Positions 40,372 through 51,153 are shown, counted from the first letter of the stretch. The stretch is DNA of 64,000 nucleotides from Vreelandella lionensis (GCF_002087295.1 NZ_MWVI01000074.1:1-64000); one strand, 5' to 3'. A program made the numbers and translations. The notes: generated by a model from the sequence alone, not told the origin.

Positions 40372-41378
40372 TTAAGCCTGATCGAAGTAGCGCTTGATGA
40401 TATTTAATACCTGCTCAATATCGCTTTCGCTGATATCGCGATGCACTACCATGCGCGTCGCGTAGAGCAGCTCTATCAGCACGCCGTGCTCTTTAAGCCA
40501 AGCGGCCAGCGGCGCGATATGCGCGTTGTCGATCTGCACAAACACCATATTGGTGTCCTGTGGGGTCACCTCAATGGCGGGAAAGGCGGCCAAGCCTTCC
40601 GCCAAGCGGGCCGCACGGCGGTGATCGTTTGCCCAATCCCCTACGTGATGATCCAGCGCGTGCTGGCAGGCGGCGGCAATAATACCTGCCTGGCGCATTC
40701 CGCCTCCCACTACTTTACGCCAGCGCCGGGCGCGGTCGATCAATGCTTGAGAGCCCACCAGTGCCGAGCCCATCGGCGTGCCTAACCCTTTTGAAAAGCA
40801 CAGTGAAACGCTATCAAATGGCTGACAGAGCTGTTTTAGTGAGGTGTCCGTTGCGACAGCGGCATTGAAGAGCCGGGCGCCGTCCAAGTGAGTGGCCAGC
40901 CCGTGTGTGCGAGCAAGCGCGGTGGCCTGCTGAACGTATTCGGCCGTCAGTACCTTGCCGCCAATGGTGTTTTCCAGCGCCAAGAGCCGGGTTCGAGCAA
41001 AGTGAAAATCGTCGGCTTTTACGGCGGCGGCGATTTTTTCGAGTGGCAGGCTGCCGTCTGGGGCGTTTTCCACGGCTGCGGCTGAATGCTGCCCAGCACG
41101 GCGGCTCCGCCCCCTTCATAGCGATAGGTGTGGGCGCTCTGGCCCGCGATGTATTCATCGCCTCGTTCGCAGTGGGCCATTAATCCCACCAGGTTGCTCT
41201 GGGTGCCGCTGGGAAATAGCAGCGCCGCTTCCTTACCTGCTCGCTCGGCCAACATGGCTTGAAAGGCATTCACCGTCGGGTCGTCGCCCAACACGACGTC
41301 GCCCAGCGGTGCCGACATCATGGCGTCTCGCATGGCGGCGGTAGGGTGTGTCACCGTATCGCTACGTAAATCAATCAT
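40372..41378 (-). CDS. ltaE: Low-specificity L-threonine aldolase, one frameshift
   Basis: The repaired enzyme has about 335 residues. It is a PLP enzyme of fold type I that splits threonine or allo-threonine into glycine and acetaldehyde. [46 protein letters not shown] and the PLP-lysine motif [12 protein letters not shown] are all present. One base is missing near 41072-41076. The start at 41378 follows GGGAGAG. It diverges from an FAD oxidoreductase across a gap holding a tandem repeat. Confidence 0.86.
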
Positions 41379-41431
41379 ATGATTCTCTCCCGGCGGCCCT
41401 CCCGAACAGGGCACTATGGATATAAACAGCT

Positions 41432-41476
41432 ATGGTTATCGCAGACATGTCTATCGCAGACATGGCTATCGCAAAC
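41432..41476. repeat. Three 15-bp tandem repeats in the ltaE/oxidoreductase gap
   Basis: The units ATGGTTATCGCAGAC, ATGTCTATCGCAGAC and ATGGCTATCGCAAAC are followed by a partial ATGGATCATC. Read from 41432 they encode M-x-I-A-D/N repeats within a 31-codon frame ending at 41527, nine bases before the oxidoreductase start. No ribosome site precedes it. Confidence 0.75.
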
Positions 41477-41535
41477 ATGGATCATCGTTTGTATAACCAA
41501 CTCCTACCGCATGGCAACCTAGCATAGGCAATTAG

Positions 41536-42740
41536 ATGGATCTTAAAAGTGGTTACCCGTTTTGGACGGTGAAAAATGGTCTGTTAACGGCTTTCCCGCA
41601 GCTTACCCACGATCACCAAACGGAAACGGTGATTATCGGTGGCGGTATTACGGGAGCGTTAATTGCCGACGAGCTAAGTCGCCACGGTCATCAAGTCGTG
41701 GTACTCGAACGCAGGGACGGAGGGTGGGGCAGTTCTGCGGCCAGTACGGCGCTGCTGCAGTACGGGATTGATACCCACATGGTGCACTTGGCCGAGCAGT
41801 ACGGGGAGGCCAATGCGGTGATGGCTTATAGCAGCTGTGCCGAAGCGATTCATTCACTGGAGCGACTCGCCGCGGAACTTGGCAAAGTGGCTTTAGCCGT
41901 CAAGAGAGCCTCTATTTCGCCAGTCATGACGGCGATGTAGCGGCCCTGAAAGCGGAGCTTGCGATGCGCAAGCGCTTTGGCTTTGACGTTGCCTGGCTGG
42001 ACCAGCGTGCGATTGAATCTGACTACGGTTTTTCAGCCCCAGGGGCGATTCTTTCCTAGCTGGCCGCCAGCATCGACCCTTACCGTATGGCGTATCATCT
42101 GCTGGAGAATGTGGTGCGACGAGGCGGAGGTGTGTTTGATCGCACACAGGTCGCGCGGCTTGAGCCGAACGCCGAGGGCGTCGAGGTGATCTTGCGCAAC
42201 GGCGCGACGCTGCGCTGCCAACAGGTGATTATCGCTTCGGGTTACGAGAGCCAGTCGTGGTTGCCTGAACAGGTAGCCGAAAATCGCAGCAGCTACGCGT
42301 TTGTCACTGACCCGTTGCCACTTGATGTGCTGGGCAAGCTAAGCCATACCCTGGTGTGGGAGTCGGCGCGGCCATATCTCTACTTACGCTCTACCCAGGA
42401 TGGGCGGCTGCTCATCGGTGGCGAAGATGATGAGGAAGATATTCCGGAGCGCCGGGATGCGAGTGTGATGGAAAAAGCCCAGACGCTGGCCGCAAAGGTG
42501 GAAACGCTCTGGCCGGGTTTAAAGATCAAACCGAAGTTTTGTTGGGGCGGCACCTTTGCGGAAACGGACGATGGTTTACCCTATTTCGGGCCTCATGAGG
42601 CGCTAGGGCCACGGGTACATTTTGCCATGGCCTATGGTGGCAACGGCATTACCTACAGCATGATAGGCGCACAACTGCTGCGCGCGCTCATTGAAGGCCG
42701 TCAGCACCCGTTAAGCGCGCTATTCTCATTTCAGCGGTAG
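41536..42740 (+). CDS. DAO-family FAD-dependent oxidoreductase, frameshift plus in-frame TAG
   Basis: The repaired product of about 401 residues is a glycine/D-amino-acid-oxidase-type flavoprotein with the dinucleotide motif VIIGGGITGALIADEL, the GSSAAST flavin loop and the C-terminal FAMAYGGNGITYS. Such enzymes oxidise amines such as gamma-glutamylputrescine, sarcosine or D-amino acids; the substrate is not determined. A G is missing at 41889-41890, and a TAG at 42057-42059 sits within AILS-stop-LAASIDP. The next gene is speG, so a polyamine link is possible. Confidence 0.75.
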
Positions 42741-42865
42741 TGTCTGGCCAATCACCTATCGGTAAGTAAACCGCTACACTACGAATATGGATGAATGTGT
42801 GTTTTGTCAGCAGGTGCGTCTTGCCTGCTGGTGAGCATTATGTAATTGATAAGTGAGTGTCTTCC

Positions 42866-43417
42866 ATGAGCCCCACCCTGTTTTTACGTGCCCTAGAGCG
42901 TAACGACCTGCGCTTTGTGCATGAGCTCAACAATAATCAGAGCATTATGTCGTACTGGTTTGAAGAGCCTTATGAGTCGTTTGATGAGCTTGAGGAGCTG
43001 TATAACAAGCATATTCACGACAATGCGGAGCGGCGCTTTGTTGCCGAAGACAGCACGGGCCGAGCCATTGGCTTGGTGGAGCTCATTGAGATTGACTACA
43101 TCCACCGCAGCGCCGAGTTTCAAATTATCATTACCCCAGAGCATCAGGGGAAGGGGTTTGCCCGTTCACTGATTCGTCAGGCGTTGCACTACTCGTTTAC
43201 GATTTTAAACCTTCACAAGGTTTATTTAATTGTGGCGGTGGAGAACGTCAAAGCCATTCATCTTTACGAAGAGAGTGGATTTATTGAAGAGGGGCACTTG
43301 GTGCAGGAGTTCTTTATCAACGGGAAATACCGTGATGTAAAGCGCATGTATATCTTGCAAGACACCTATTTGACGCAGTTAGGTGAGCAGCCGGAGGAAG
43401 AGGGCGGTTGGGGCTAA
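42866..43417 (+). CDS. speG: Spermidine N1-acetyltransferase SpeG
   Basis: This 183-residue GNAT enzyme closely resembles E. coli Spe[43 protein letters not shown] and the acetyl-CoA loop [11 protein letters not shown]. It acetylates spermidine or spermine to limit polyamine toxicity. ATG 42866 lies nine bases after AAGTGAG and is preferred over the GTG at 42857. Confidence 0.9.
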   Translation: MSPTLFLRALERNDLRFVHELNNNQSIMSYWFEEPYESFDELEELYNKHIHDNAERRFVAEDSTGRAIGLVELIEIDYIHRSAEFQIIITPEHQGKGFARSLIRQALHYSFTILNLHKVYLIVAVENVKAIHLYEESGFIEEGHLVQEFFINGKYRDVKRMYILQDTYLTQLGEQPEEEGGWG

Positions 43418-43434
43418 CAAGGCGTCATTACTGC

Positions 43435-43469
43435 GCCCCGGCGGATGGCTGTTTCAAACCTGCCGGGGC
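43435..43469. terminator. GC-rich hairpin between speG and microprotein gene
   Basis: An 8-bp stem (GCCCCGGC / GCCGGGGC) with a 19-base loop lies between convergent genes. No T tract follows, so it may act as an mRNA 3' end stabiliser rather than a terminator. Confidence 0.45.
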
Positions 43470-43481
43470 ACTCGATGCTAC

Positions 43482-43604
43482 TTACTGCTGACGCATATAA
43501 GCCGCTAGGGCATCAAAGGCAGCGCGCTGCTGCTGCGCACGCTTTGCCCACACTTCCATGACATCGACTTCCATTGCCGGGTGTTGATTAGAGGCATTTT
43601 GCAT
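43482..43604 (-). CDS. 40-residue microprotein of unknown function, copy 1
   Basis: I do not recognise this family. The predicted product has 40 residues, with a polar N-terminus and a C-terminal amphipathic helix VWAKRAQQQRAAFDALAAYM. AGGAG lies eight bases before the ATG at 43604. It is related to the next small gene (43914-44027): both share W-x4/5-Q-x-QRAA-x-DALA. The conserved helix and good ribosome sites argue that both are real genes. The helix resembles short phasin-like segments, but that is only a resemblance. Confidence 0.6.
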   Translation of the reverse strand: MQNASNQHPAMEVDVMEVWAKRAQQQRAAFDALAAYMRQQ

Positions 43605-43913
43605 GGCGAACACTCCTGGTGCAGAGGTTGAAGAATCATTTTTGTTATACACAGTTTGCGTTGTGCAGTGCGGCAAGTTAGCTGTGATATGAAATATTAA
43701 GCGCTTTCTTTGACCGTGACTAGTTCAAAAGAAGTAAGTAATTTGCCATGGTGCGTAAGATTTGGCTTACAAAAATGGTCTTGAAGAGTGCCATGCTCTC
43801 TAGCTTGTTGAATGAAAAAGATTTTCATAATACAAAAAAGCCGACATCGATAGTCGGCTTGGGGTGTTATCTTTTCGTCTATATAGAATAAAAAATGCGA
43901 AAAAAGACGCTTT
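43605..43913. other. Gap between the two microprotein genes
   Basis: This A+T-richer stretch of 309 bases holds the terminator at 43838-43860 and probably the promoter of copy 1. I see no further gene or repeat. Confidence 0.5.
43838..43860 (-). terminator. Terminator of microprotein copy 2
   Basis: An 8-bp stem (AAGCCGAC / GTCGGCTT) with a 7-base loop is preceded by an A run on the plus strand, giving a T tract for the minus transcript. Confidence 0.8.
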
Positions 43914-44027
43914 CTAGCGGTAGAAATGAGCTAGCGCGTCATTGGCTGCGCGTTGCCACTGCGCCTGACATTGCCAAAACGCGAGCACTTCATCATTACG
44001 TGCTGGGATTGCCTTCATGATTGTCAT
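43914..44027 (-). CDS. 37-residue microprotein of unknown function, copy 2
   Basis: The predicted product has 37 residues and ends with the helix VLAFWQCQAQWQRAANDALA. It shares the Trp, QRAA and DALA positions with the microprotein at 43482-43604. A consensus AGGAGG lies eight bases before ATG 44027, and a terminator follows 54 bases beyond the stop. It is therefore probably a monocistronic unit. Function is unknown. Confidence 0.6.
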   Translation of the reverse strand: MTIMKAIPARNDEVLAFWQCQAQWQRAANDALAHFYR

Positions 44028-44188
44028 CACATGGTCCTCCTGTGGGACAACACTCAACAGTGTAGCTCCTTTCTTGCTGCGCCGCAGCATAATGCTTGGG
44101 ATATGAAGACTACCCAGCAAAATATCCCATCTGCAGCTAGGCTTGACAGGCTGATCTGTTCATTTTTCCCCTGCGAAAGGAGTCGCAC

Positions 44189-45902
44189 ATGAGCACTAAT
44201 GTCGCTGAAATCATCGTCGAAACGCTGCAAAGCGCTGGCGCAAAGCGTTGTTACGGCGTGGTGGGTGATACTTTGAATCACTTTACGGACGCTTTACGGC
44301 AAAGCGATATCCAGTGGATTGGCGTCCGTCATGAAGAAGTGGGTGGTTTTGCAGCCGGTGGCGAGGCGTATATGACCCAGGAGCTAGCGTTATGCGCAGG
44401 TTCCTGCGGCCCCGGTAGCCTGCATTTTGTGAACGGGTTGTTTGATGCCCACCGTAATGGCTCTCCCGTGGTGCTAATCGCCTCGCAAATTGGGCTCAGT
44501 GATACCGGTAGCCAATTTCCCCAGGAAGTCGATCAAAGCGCCCATTTTCAAACAGTACAGCGTGTTTTGTGAAACCGTTGTCTCTGCCGAGCAGGCGCGC
44601 CGTATGGCCGCTTTAGCCGCCCAGGCGGCGCTTGCCAAGCGCGGCGTTGCGGTGCTGATCGTACCGGGCGATGTGATGACGCAAACGCCGGATAATCAGT
44701 TGGGCTATCGCACGCATCGGTTTAGCTACTCGCTACGGCCAACGGCACAAGCGCTGGTGCCCGCCGTCGAGCAGCTCAATAAAGGCGGCAACATCACTAT
44801 TTTTGCCGGCGCTGGCTGCGAGGATGCGCGGGAGCAGGTGATCGCCCTAGCGGAAAAACTTCAGGCGCCGATTGCCTGGACCTCTCGGGCGAAGGATTTC
44901 ATAGAGCACGACAACCCTTATCACGTTGGCATGACGGGCGTGTATGGCCTGGAAGGCGGCTATCACGCGGTGGCCGAGTGCGACACCTTGCTGCTACTCG
45001 GCTGTACTTTTGCGTTTAGCCAGTTCTACCCAGAGCGTGCGACGATTATTCAGGTAGACCAAGACCCTACGCATATCGGCAAGCGTTACCCGGTAGACGT
45101 GGGCATCGTCGGCAGCACGCGGGATACCTGCGAGGCGCTCAGTCAAGTTGTTAAGGAGAATACGCGCAGCCACTGGCTAGAGAAGTGTCGAAAGCGCTAC
45201 GCCAAATCGTTGGAAAAATCGGCCCATCAAAGCCGCGATAGCCAAGTGATTCACCCACAAGAGCTGACGTTGGCCATTGACCGCCACGCGGCGGAGAATG
45301 CCTTTTTTACGGCTGATACCGGCAGCGTCAACGTATGGATGCTGCGCCATATTCGCGGCTCCCAGCAGCGGCGCTCCCTGGCGAGTTTGCAGCACGGCAC
45401 CATGGCCAATGCGTATCCCCAGGCGTTGGGGATTCAGTTGGCGTATCCCCACCGCCAAGTGATTGCCATGTGCGGAGATGGCGGTTTGACCATGCTGATG
45501 GGTGATTTATTGACCTTAGTGCAGCAGCAAATCCCGCTAAAAATCGTGGTGTATAACAACAGCTCTCTAAGCTTCGTGGAATTAGAGCAAAAAGTAGAAG
45601 GTTTGCTCGATGCTTACACGGAGCTTAAAAACCCCAACTTTGGCGAAGTCGCCAACGCCATGGGGTTATGGGGTCGCCGGGTCGAGCAGGAAGCCGAACT
45701 GGATGTCGCGATTAGCCAGTGGCTTGCCCAGCCGGGGCCTGCCTTATTAGATGTGGTGGTGAACCCCATGGAGCTGGTGATGCCTCCCAAGGTAGAGGCC
45801 GGGCAGGTCGCTTCAACAGCGCTCTACTCCGCTAAAGCCGTATTGAGCGGGCGCATGGACGAGGGGGGTCACTTAGTCAAAAGTAACTTCTTAAAACGCT
45901 AG
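44189..45902 (+). CDS. poxB: Pyruvate oxidase PoxB-like ThDP enzyme, one frameshift
   Basis: The repaired protein of about 570 residues matches PoxB length. It has the catalytic Glu region (RHEEVGGFAAGGEAY), the central FAD domain and the ThDP motif GDGGLTMLMGD followed by YNNSSL. The C-terminus (LSGRMDEGGHLVKSNFLKR) parallels that of E. coli PoxB, which binds membranes and reduces ubiquinone while making acetate from pyruvate. An extra A in the run 44535-44537 breaks the frame after about 115 codons. An acetolactate-synthase-like role is less likely given the C-terminus. Confidence 0.82.
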
Positions 45903-45965
45903 CGGCTTTTCGCATGCTATGTTGGCAGTGGCTCATGACAAACTGACAACATTAAGAGCAATGCT

Positions 45966-46769
45966 ATGACGCTAACGCCGGCTATTCATCACCATGACCG
46001 CTGGGTGAATACAACCAGTGGGCGAATATTTACGCGGACTTGGGAATCAGGCAGCACTCGTTCGGATGTCCCTATTGTGCTGTTTCACGACTCCCTTGGC
46101 TGTGTAGATCTATGGCGCAGCTTTCCCGCGGCGCTCTGCGCCGCAACGCGGCAACGGGTTATTGCTTACGACCGGCTTGGCTTTGGCCGCTCTGATGCGT
46201 ATCCAACGCCTCTGCCGCTCAGTTTTATCGACGATGAACCCACGGGAAGCTTTGCAGCACTACGCGAGGCCTACCAAATCAAACGCTTTATCGCCCTGGG
46301 CCATAGCGTTGGGGGCTGCATGGCGGTGCACTGTGCTGGGGGTTACCCGGATCATTGCCAGGGGATGGTAAACATTGCTGCCCAAGCGTTTAACGAAAAC
46401 CGCACGCGGCAGGGGATTGAGGAGGCAAACGCTGCCTTTAAGGCGCCGGAACAGTTCGCCAAGCTGGCCAGGTACCACGGCGACAAAGCCCGCTGGGTAC
46501 TCAACGCCTGGGTGGACACATGGCTAAGCCCCGCGTTTGCAGAGTGGTCACTCATCCCTGCGCTTGAACAAGTACAGTGCCCGACACTCGTGCTGCATGG
46601 CGAAAAAGACGAGTACGGGTCTCATCGTCAGCCTGAGCGTATTGCCCGCTATACCCAAGGCCCCGCTCACGGCGAAATGCTACCCGGCATCGGTCATATT
46701 CCTCACCGGGAAGCCGAAGCCGTGGTGGTCGAGTTTGCCCGCCAATTTATCGCTCGCCTTGCCTATTAA
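45966..46769 (+). CDS. Alpha/beta-hydrolase
   Basis: The 267-residue alpha/beta-hydrolase has a nucleophile elbow GHSVGG, an acid in GEKDEYGS and a catalytic His in GIGHIPHREA. The segment VLFHDSLGCVDLWRSFP forms the oxyanion region. The substrate is unknown. It lies 63 bases after poxB and 43 before a metallophosphoesterase gene, all on one strand, so an operon is possible. Confidence 0.78.
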   Translation: MTLTPAIHHHDRWVNTTSGRIFTRTWESGSTRSDVPIVLFHDSLGCVDLWRSFPAALCAATRQRVIAYDRLGFGRSDAYPTPLPLSFIDDEPTGSFAALREAYQIKRFIALGHSVGGCMAVHCAGGYPDHCQGMVNIAAQAFNENRTRQGIEEANAAFKAPEQFAKLARYHGDKARWVLNAWVDTWLSPAFAEWSLIPALEQVQCPTLVLHGEKDEYGSHRQPERIARYTQGPAHGEMLPGIGHIPHREAEAVVVEFARQFIARLAY

Positions 46770-46812
46770 CGGCTTAATCTCAGGCCCATGTAAGCATCAT
46801 GAGAGACGTTCT

Positions 46813-47580
46813 ATGCGCTTAAGAGTTTTATCCGATCTTCATTTAGAACATTTTGACGGACACCGCGAACTGCCGCCTGCCGAGGCGGATGTGGTAGTGT
46901 TGGCAGGGAATATTCATCGCAGAACCGAAGGGCTGGCATGGGCGCGGCAGCAGTTTCCCGACCCGCCGATTCTCTACGTGCCGGGCAACCATGAGTTCTA
47001 CGGCACTTGCATGCCGCTGCTGCGCCAAGAGTTAGCGCTAGAAGCTGCTAGGTATGATATCGAACTGCTAGATAATCGTAGCGTGACCATTGGTGGAGTA
47101 CGCTTTTACGGCACAACGCTCTGGACAGATTTTGCGCTCTATGCCGACGACCCTACCCGCAACCCCTTAGATACCGAAGCGAAAGCGCTGCGCTATATGC
47201 CCGATTTTCGCATCATTACCACGGCTCCCGGCCAAGTGTTCACGCCCCAAGCCAGCCAAGACATGCACTGTGAGGCGCTGGAGTGGTTGGGTCGCGAGCT
47301 TCAACAGCCTTTCGATGGCCCCCGCGTCGTGGTGAGCAATCAGGCCCCGCTGCACGGTTGCATTCCCGAGCAGTACATAGGCGACGCGCTCTCACCCGCC
47401 TTTGCCTCCCACCTCCCGCAACTGATGGGCAAGATGGATCTTTGGATTCACGGCCACGTTCACGAGCCGGTGGATACACGGCACAGCGGCACGCGCGTCA
47501 TCGCCAATCCGGGTGGTTACCCGGAGGAGTTTTCGCCGTCGCTGTTTCGGCCTGATTGGGTGGTCACTGTGGGCGAATAA
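46813..47580 (+). CDS. Metallophosphoesterase-like protein with substituted metal ligands
   Basis: The 255-residue calcineurin-fold protein keeps LSDLHLEHF, PGNHEFYG and HGHVHEPVD. The second block reads LAGNIH instead of LAGDIH, and the fourth reads VVSNQAPLH where relatives have a His (THHAP). Two of the usual dimetal ligands are therefore altered and activity is doubtful unless these are sequence errors. ATG 46813 is the natural start. The substrate is unknown. Confidence 0.72.
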   Translation: MRLRVLSDLHLEHFDGHRELPPAEADVVVLAGNIHRRTEGLAWARQQFPDPPILYVPGNHEFYGTCMPLLRQELALEAARYDIELLDNRSVTIGGVRFYGTTLWTDFALYADDPTRNPLDTEAKALRYMPDFRIITTAPGQVFTPQASQDMHCEALEWLGRELQQPFDGPRVVVSNQAPLHGCIPEQYIGDALSPAFASHLPQLMGKMDLWIHGHVHEPVDTRHSGTRVIANPGGYPEEFSPSLFRPDWVVTVGE

Positions 47581-47670
47581 GGGCTGAAATAACGCGCTGC
47601 TCTATAACCTAGCTACACTCCTACCTGTGACGATAACAGTTGCTCATACAACCACAGGGAGTGATAGGCG

Positions 47671-49167
47671 ATGGAAATATTAGAAACAGTGCTAGGGCCA
47701 CTTCGTGATGGTTTATATGCGGTCATGATGCCCGTCAGCAACTTTATCTGGAGCTACATTCTTGTTTACCTGCTGCTGGGTGCAGGCCTGCTATTCACGG
47801 TCATGACGCGTGGTATGCAGTTTCGTCTGTTTCGGCACATGGCCCACGTGACCTTTACCGCACGCGGCGCGGGTGACGGCATCAGTGGCTTTCAGGCATT
47901 CGCGACTTCCATGGCGGCACGGGTCGGTACCGGTAATTTGGCGGGGGTCGCTTTGGCGCTGTGGATTGGTGGCCCTGGGGCGATCTTTTGGATGTGGGTG
48001 ACCGCGCTATTAGGGTTTGCAACGTCGTTTATCAAATCGACGTTGGCGCAGGTGTATAAGCACCGCCATGAAGATGGCGTCTTTCGCGGTGGTCCTGCGT
48101 TCTATATCGAACGTTGCCTGGGCTTGCGCTGGCTTGGTTCGCTGTTTGCGGTGTTCTTGATCATTGCCTACGGGCTGGCATTTAACGCGGCGCAATCCAA
48201 TACCATTGCCCAGGGCATGAACGGTGCGTTTGGTGTTCCTAACTGGCTGACCGGCGTGGTCATTGCCGTGTTGGCAGGCTTTGTCATCTATGGCGGCCTG
48301 AAATCGGTAGCACGTACGGCCGAGAAGATTGTGCCGGTGATGGCGATTGCCTATCTGCTGGTGGCGCTATGGATTCTGTTTGCCAACCTCTCCGCCGTGC
48401 CCGATATGCTTTCGCTGATCGTGATGAGCGCCTTTGGCTTAGGCCCGGCGGTAGGTGGCGCGGCGGGTTACGCCATCAAAGCCGCCATGGAAAACGGCAT
48501 CAAGCGGGGATTGTTTTCCAATGAGGCGGGTATGGGCTCGACCCCGAACGCAGCCGCCCAGGCCACCGTGAAGCACCCAGCGGCCCAAGGGCTGGTGCAA
48601 TCCTTTGGGGTCTTTGTCGATACCATCGTGATTTGTAGCTGCACAGCGGTGGTGATTCTACTCTCTGGTGTATACGAGCGGCTGCTGTCCGAGTCGCCGG
48701 GGGAGAGTATCGAAGGGATCCAGTTGACCCAAGATGCCATGGTGGACCATCTGGGGGGCTTTGGTGAGATCTTTATCGCCATCGCGATTCTGTTCTTTGC
48801 CTTTACCTCCATTCTGGCGAACTTCTCGTTCTCGTCAGTGAACATTGAATACCTGTTCCGCCGCCACGCCAAAAAAGCGGTCGGTGTGTTTAAGATCATT
48901 ATCCTCGCCATGGTATTGCTAGGCTCCGTTGCAGAACTCAGCGTGGTCTGGGACTTTGCCGACCTGGCGATGGGGCTAATGGCCACCACCAACCTGTTTG
49001 CCATTCTCTTGATGGCACCTATTGCGGTCTCGGTGTTGAAGGATTACGAGCGCCAGCGTCGCCACGGCATTGAGGAACCGCTGTTCGACCCCGCCATACT
49101 TAAAAATCCAGAGTTGGTGGATGAGGATGTGTGGCCGGTAAAAGAAGAGAAACCGGTAGACCGGTAA
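47671..49167 (+). CDS. Alanine/glycine:cation symporter (AGCS family)
   Basis: The 498-residue Na+-coupled transporter for alanine or glycine has about ten to eleven helices. The family signatures RVGTGNLAGVALAL and NEAGMGSTPNAAAQA are intact. GGGAGTGATAGGCG precedes the ATG. I looked for a glycine riboswitch in the 90-base upstream gap and saw none. A strong hairpin follows. Confidence 0.9.
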   Translation: MEILETVLGPLRDGLYAVMMPVSNFIWSYILVYLLLGAGLLFTVMTRGMQFRLFRHMAHVTFTARGAGDGISGFQAFATSMAARVGTGNLAGVALALWIGGPGAIFWMWVTALLGFATSFIKSTLAQVYKHRHEDGVFRGGPAFYIERCLGLRWLGSLFAVFLIIAYGLAFNAAQSNTIAQGMNGAFGVPNWLTGVVIAVLAGFVIYGGLKSVARTAEKIVPVMAIAYLLVALWILFANLSAVPDMLSLIVMSAFGLGPAVGGAAGYAIKAAMENGIKRGLFSNEAGMGSTPNAAAQATVKHPAAQGLVQSFGVFVDTIVICSCTAVVILLSGVYERLLSESPGESIEGIQLTQDAMVDHLGGFGEIFIAIAILFFAFTSILANFSFSSVNIEYLFRRHAKKAVGVFKIIILAMVLLGSVAELSVVWDFADLAMGLMATTNLFAILLMAPIAVSVLKDYERQRRHGIEEPLFDPAILKNPELVDEDVWPVKEEKPVDR

Positions 49168-49171
49168 GCGA

Positions 49172-49201
49172 GTAAAGAGCGGCCTTCGAGCCGCTCTTTA
49201 C
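49172..49201. terminator. Terminator between symporter and CDF-like gene
   Basis: A 12-bp perfect stem (GTAAAGAGCGGC / GCCGCTCTTTAC) with a 6-base loop lies between convergent genes. Confidence 0.8.
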
Positions 49202-49211
49202 GTGTCAGGGG

Positions 49212-50150
49212 TTAGCTAGCGGATTTCTCCACCAGCAGCCCACAAGAGGGCGCTGCCCAGCGGTTGTCAGCGGTGAAAACCACGTCGCACACCACGGGCG
49301 AGTAGTAGCGGCGCACTTCTTCATCGATGCGCTGACGCAGCGCGTCCTGGTTCGCCAGGGTCGCTTCGGGCAGCTCTTTGGGGAGTACCACGTGGACGAT
49401 GACGTAGAGCAGGCGGCCGGGGCGCACCATACGCACGCGCACTTCCAAAGTATCGATATCGGCAAGGCCACGGGCGACGGCTTGGCGCACCGGTTCAGCG
49501 ACGGCTTCTTCTGGGGTTTTGTTGAGCAGCTCTCTTAACGCTTGCGACGCCATACGTACGGGCACCCCCAGGCAGAGCACCACCACTGCAATCACCAACA
49601 CGGAATCCACATAGGGCAACACCGCTCGCCAGCCGAGGCGTTCAAAGAGCATCACGAAGCAAAAAGCCGCCAGGACGGCCCCTGAAATCACGCTGTTGAC
49701 CAGCCAGTTTAGTTTGTCGGCGGCGACCAAGGGGCTACTGACATGGCGCTGGCTGCGGTGCATGACCCAGGCGGTAAGCGAGCAGGCGGCGGTCGCAAAC
49801 AGCGCATAAATCACCGCAAGCCCCGCTGAAATTTCTCGCCCGCCAGTCAGCAGCGCCGCTACGGCATCCACCAGCGCGAAGATCGATACCCCCAAAATCA
49901 GCAAACCTTTGCATAAATTAACCAGCGACTCGAAGTAGCTGTAGCCAAAGGGGTATGACTCGCTATCTGGGCGGCTGGCAAGCTTGCTGACCTTGATGGT
50001 CACCAGCGCTACGCTAAAGTAGATAGGATTGAACAAGCCATCCAATAGGATGGCCTGGGAGTTCGAGGCCAGGGTGGCCACGATACCGGCACAGCCAATG
50101 AGCAGCGCCATGAAGGCGGAAAAGGCTAACGTACTGGATTCTGTCTTCAC
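49212..50150 (-). CDS. Cation diffusion facilitator-like transporter with altered metal site
   Basis: The 312-residue protein has six helices and a C-terminal cytoplasmic domain as in CDF exporters. In YiiP the transport site is D45, D49 (helix 2) and H153, D157 (helix 5). Here helix 2 reads LDGLFN (Asp kept, second Asp is Asn) and helix 5 reads DKLNWLVN (His and Asp both Asn). The nearby FGH motif is FGY. The zinc site is therefore largely lost, so another substrate or a non-transport role is likely. Similar divergent CDF proteins exist and are poorly understood. Confidence 0.75.
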   Translation of the reverse strand: MKTESSTLAFSAFMALLIGCAGIVATLASNSQAILLDGLFNPIYFSVALVTIKVSKLASRPDSESYPFGYSYFESLVNLCKGLLILGVSIFALVDAVAALLTGGREISAGLAVIYALFATAACSLTAWVMHRSQRHVSSPLVAADKLNWLVNSVISGAVLAAFCFVMLFERLGWRAVLPYVDSVLVIAVVVLCLGVPVRMASQALRELLNKTPEEAVAEPVRQAVARGLADIDTLEVRVRMVRPGRLLYVIVHVVLPKELPEATLANQDALRQRIDEEVRRYYSPVVCDVVFTADNRWAAPSCGLLVEKSAS

Positions 50151-50278
50151 GAACGTATGGCTCCCATGCCTACCGAATCAAGAGGCTGGCAAGCATAGCA
50201 ACTTTGCCCTGATGATACCGCTGAATGAACGCCTCGCAGAGCTATTTGGCAACCGGGAAAGCGTTGTACTAGCCTTGA

Positions 50279-51153
<875 letters not shown>

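Noticed and set aside
44143-44188. TTGACA promoter before poxB
   Set aside because: There is no acceptable -10 box at 16-18 bases downstream.
47581-47670. Glycine riboswitch before the alanine/glycine symporter
   Set aside because: The gap is only 90 bases and lacks the conserved aptamer core.
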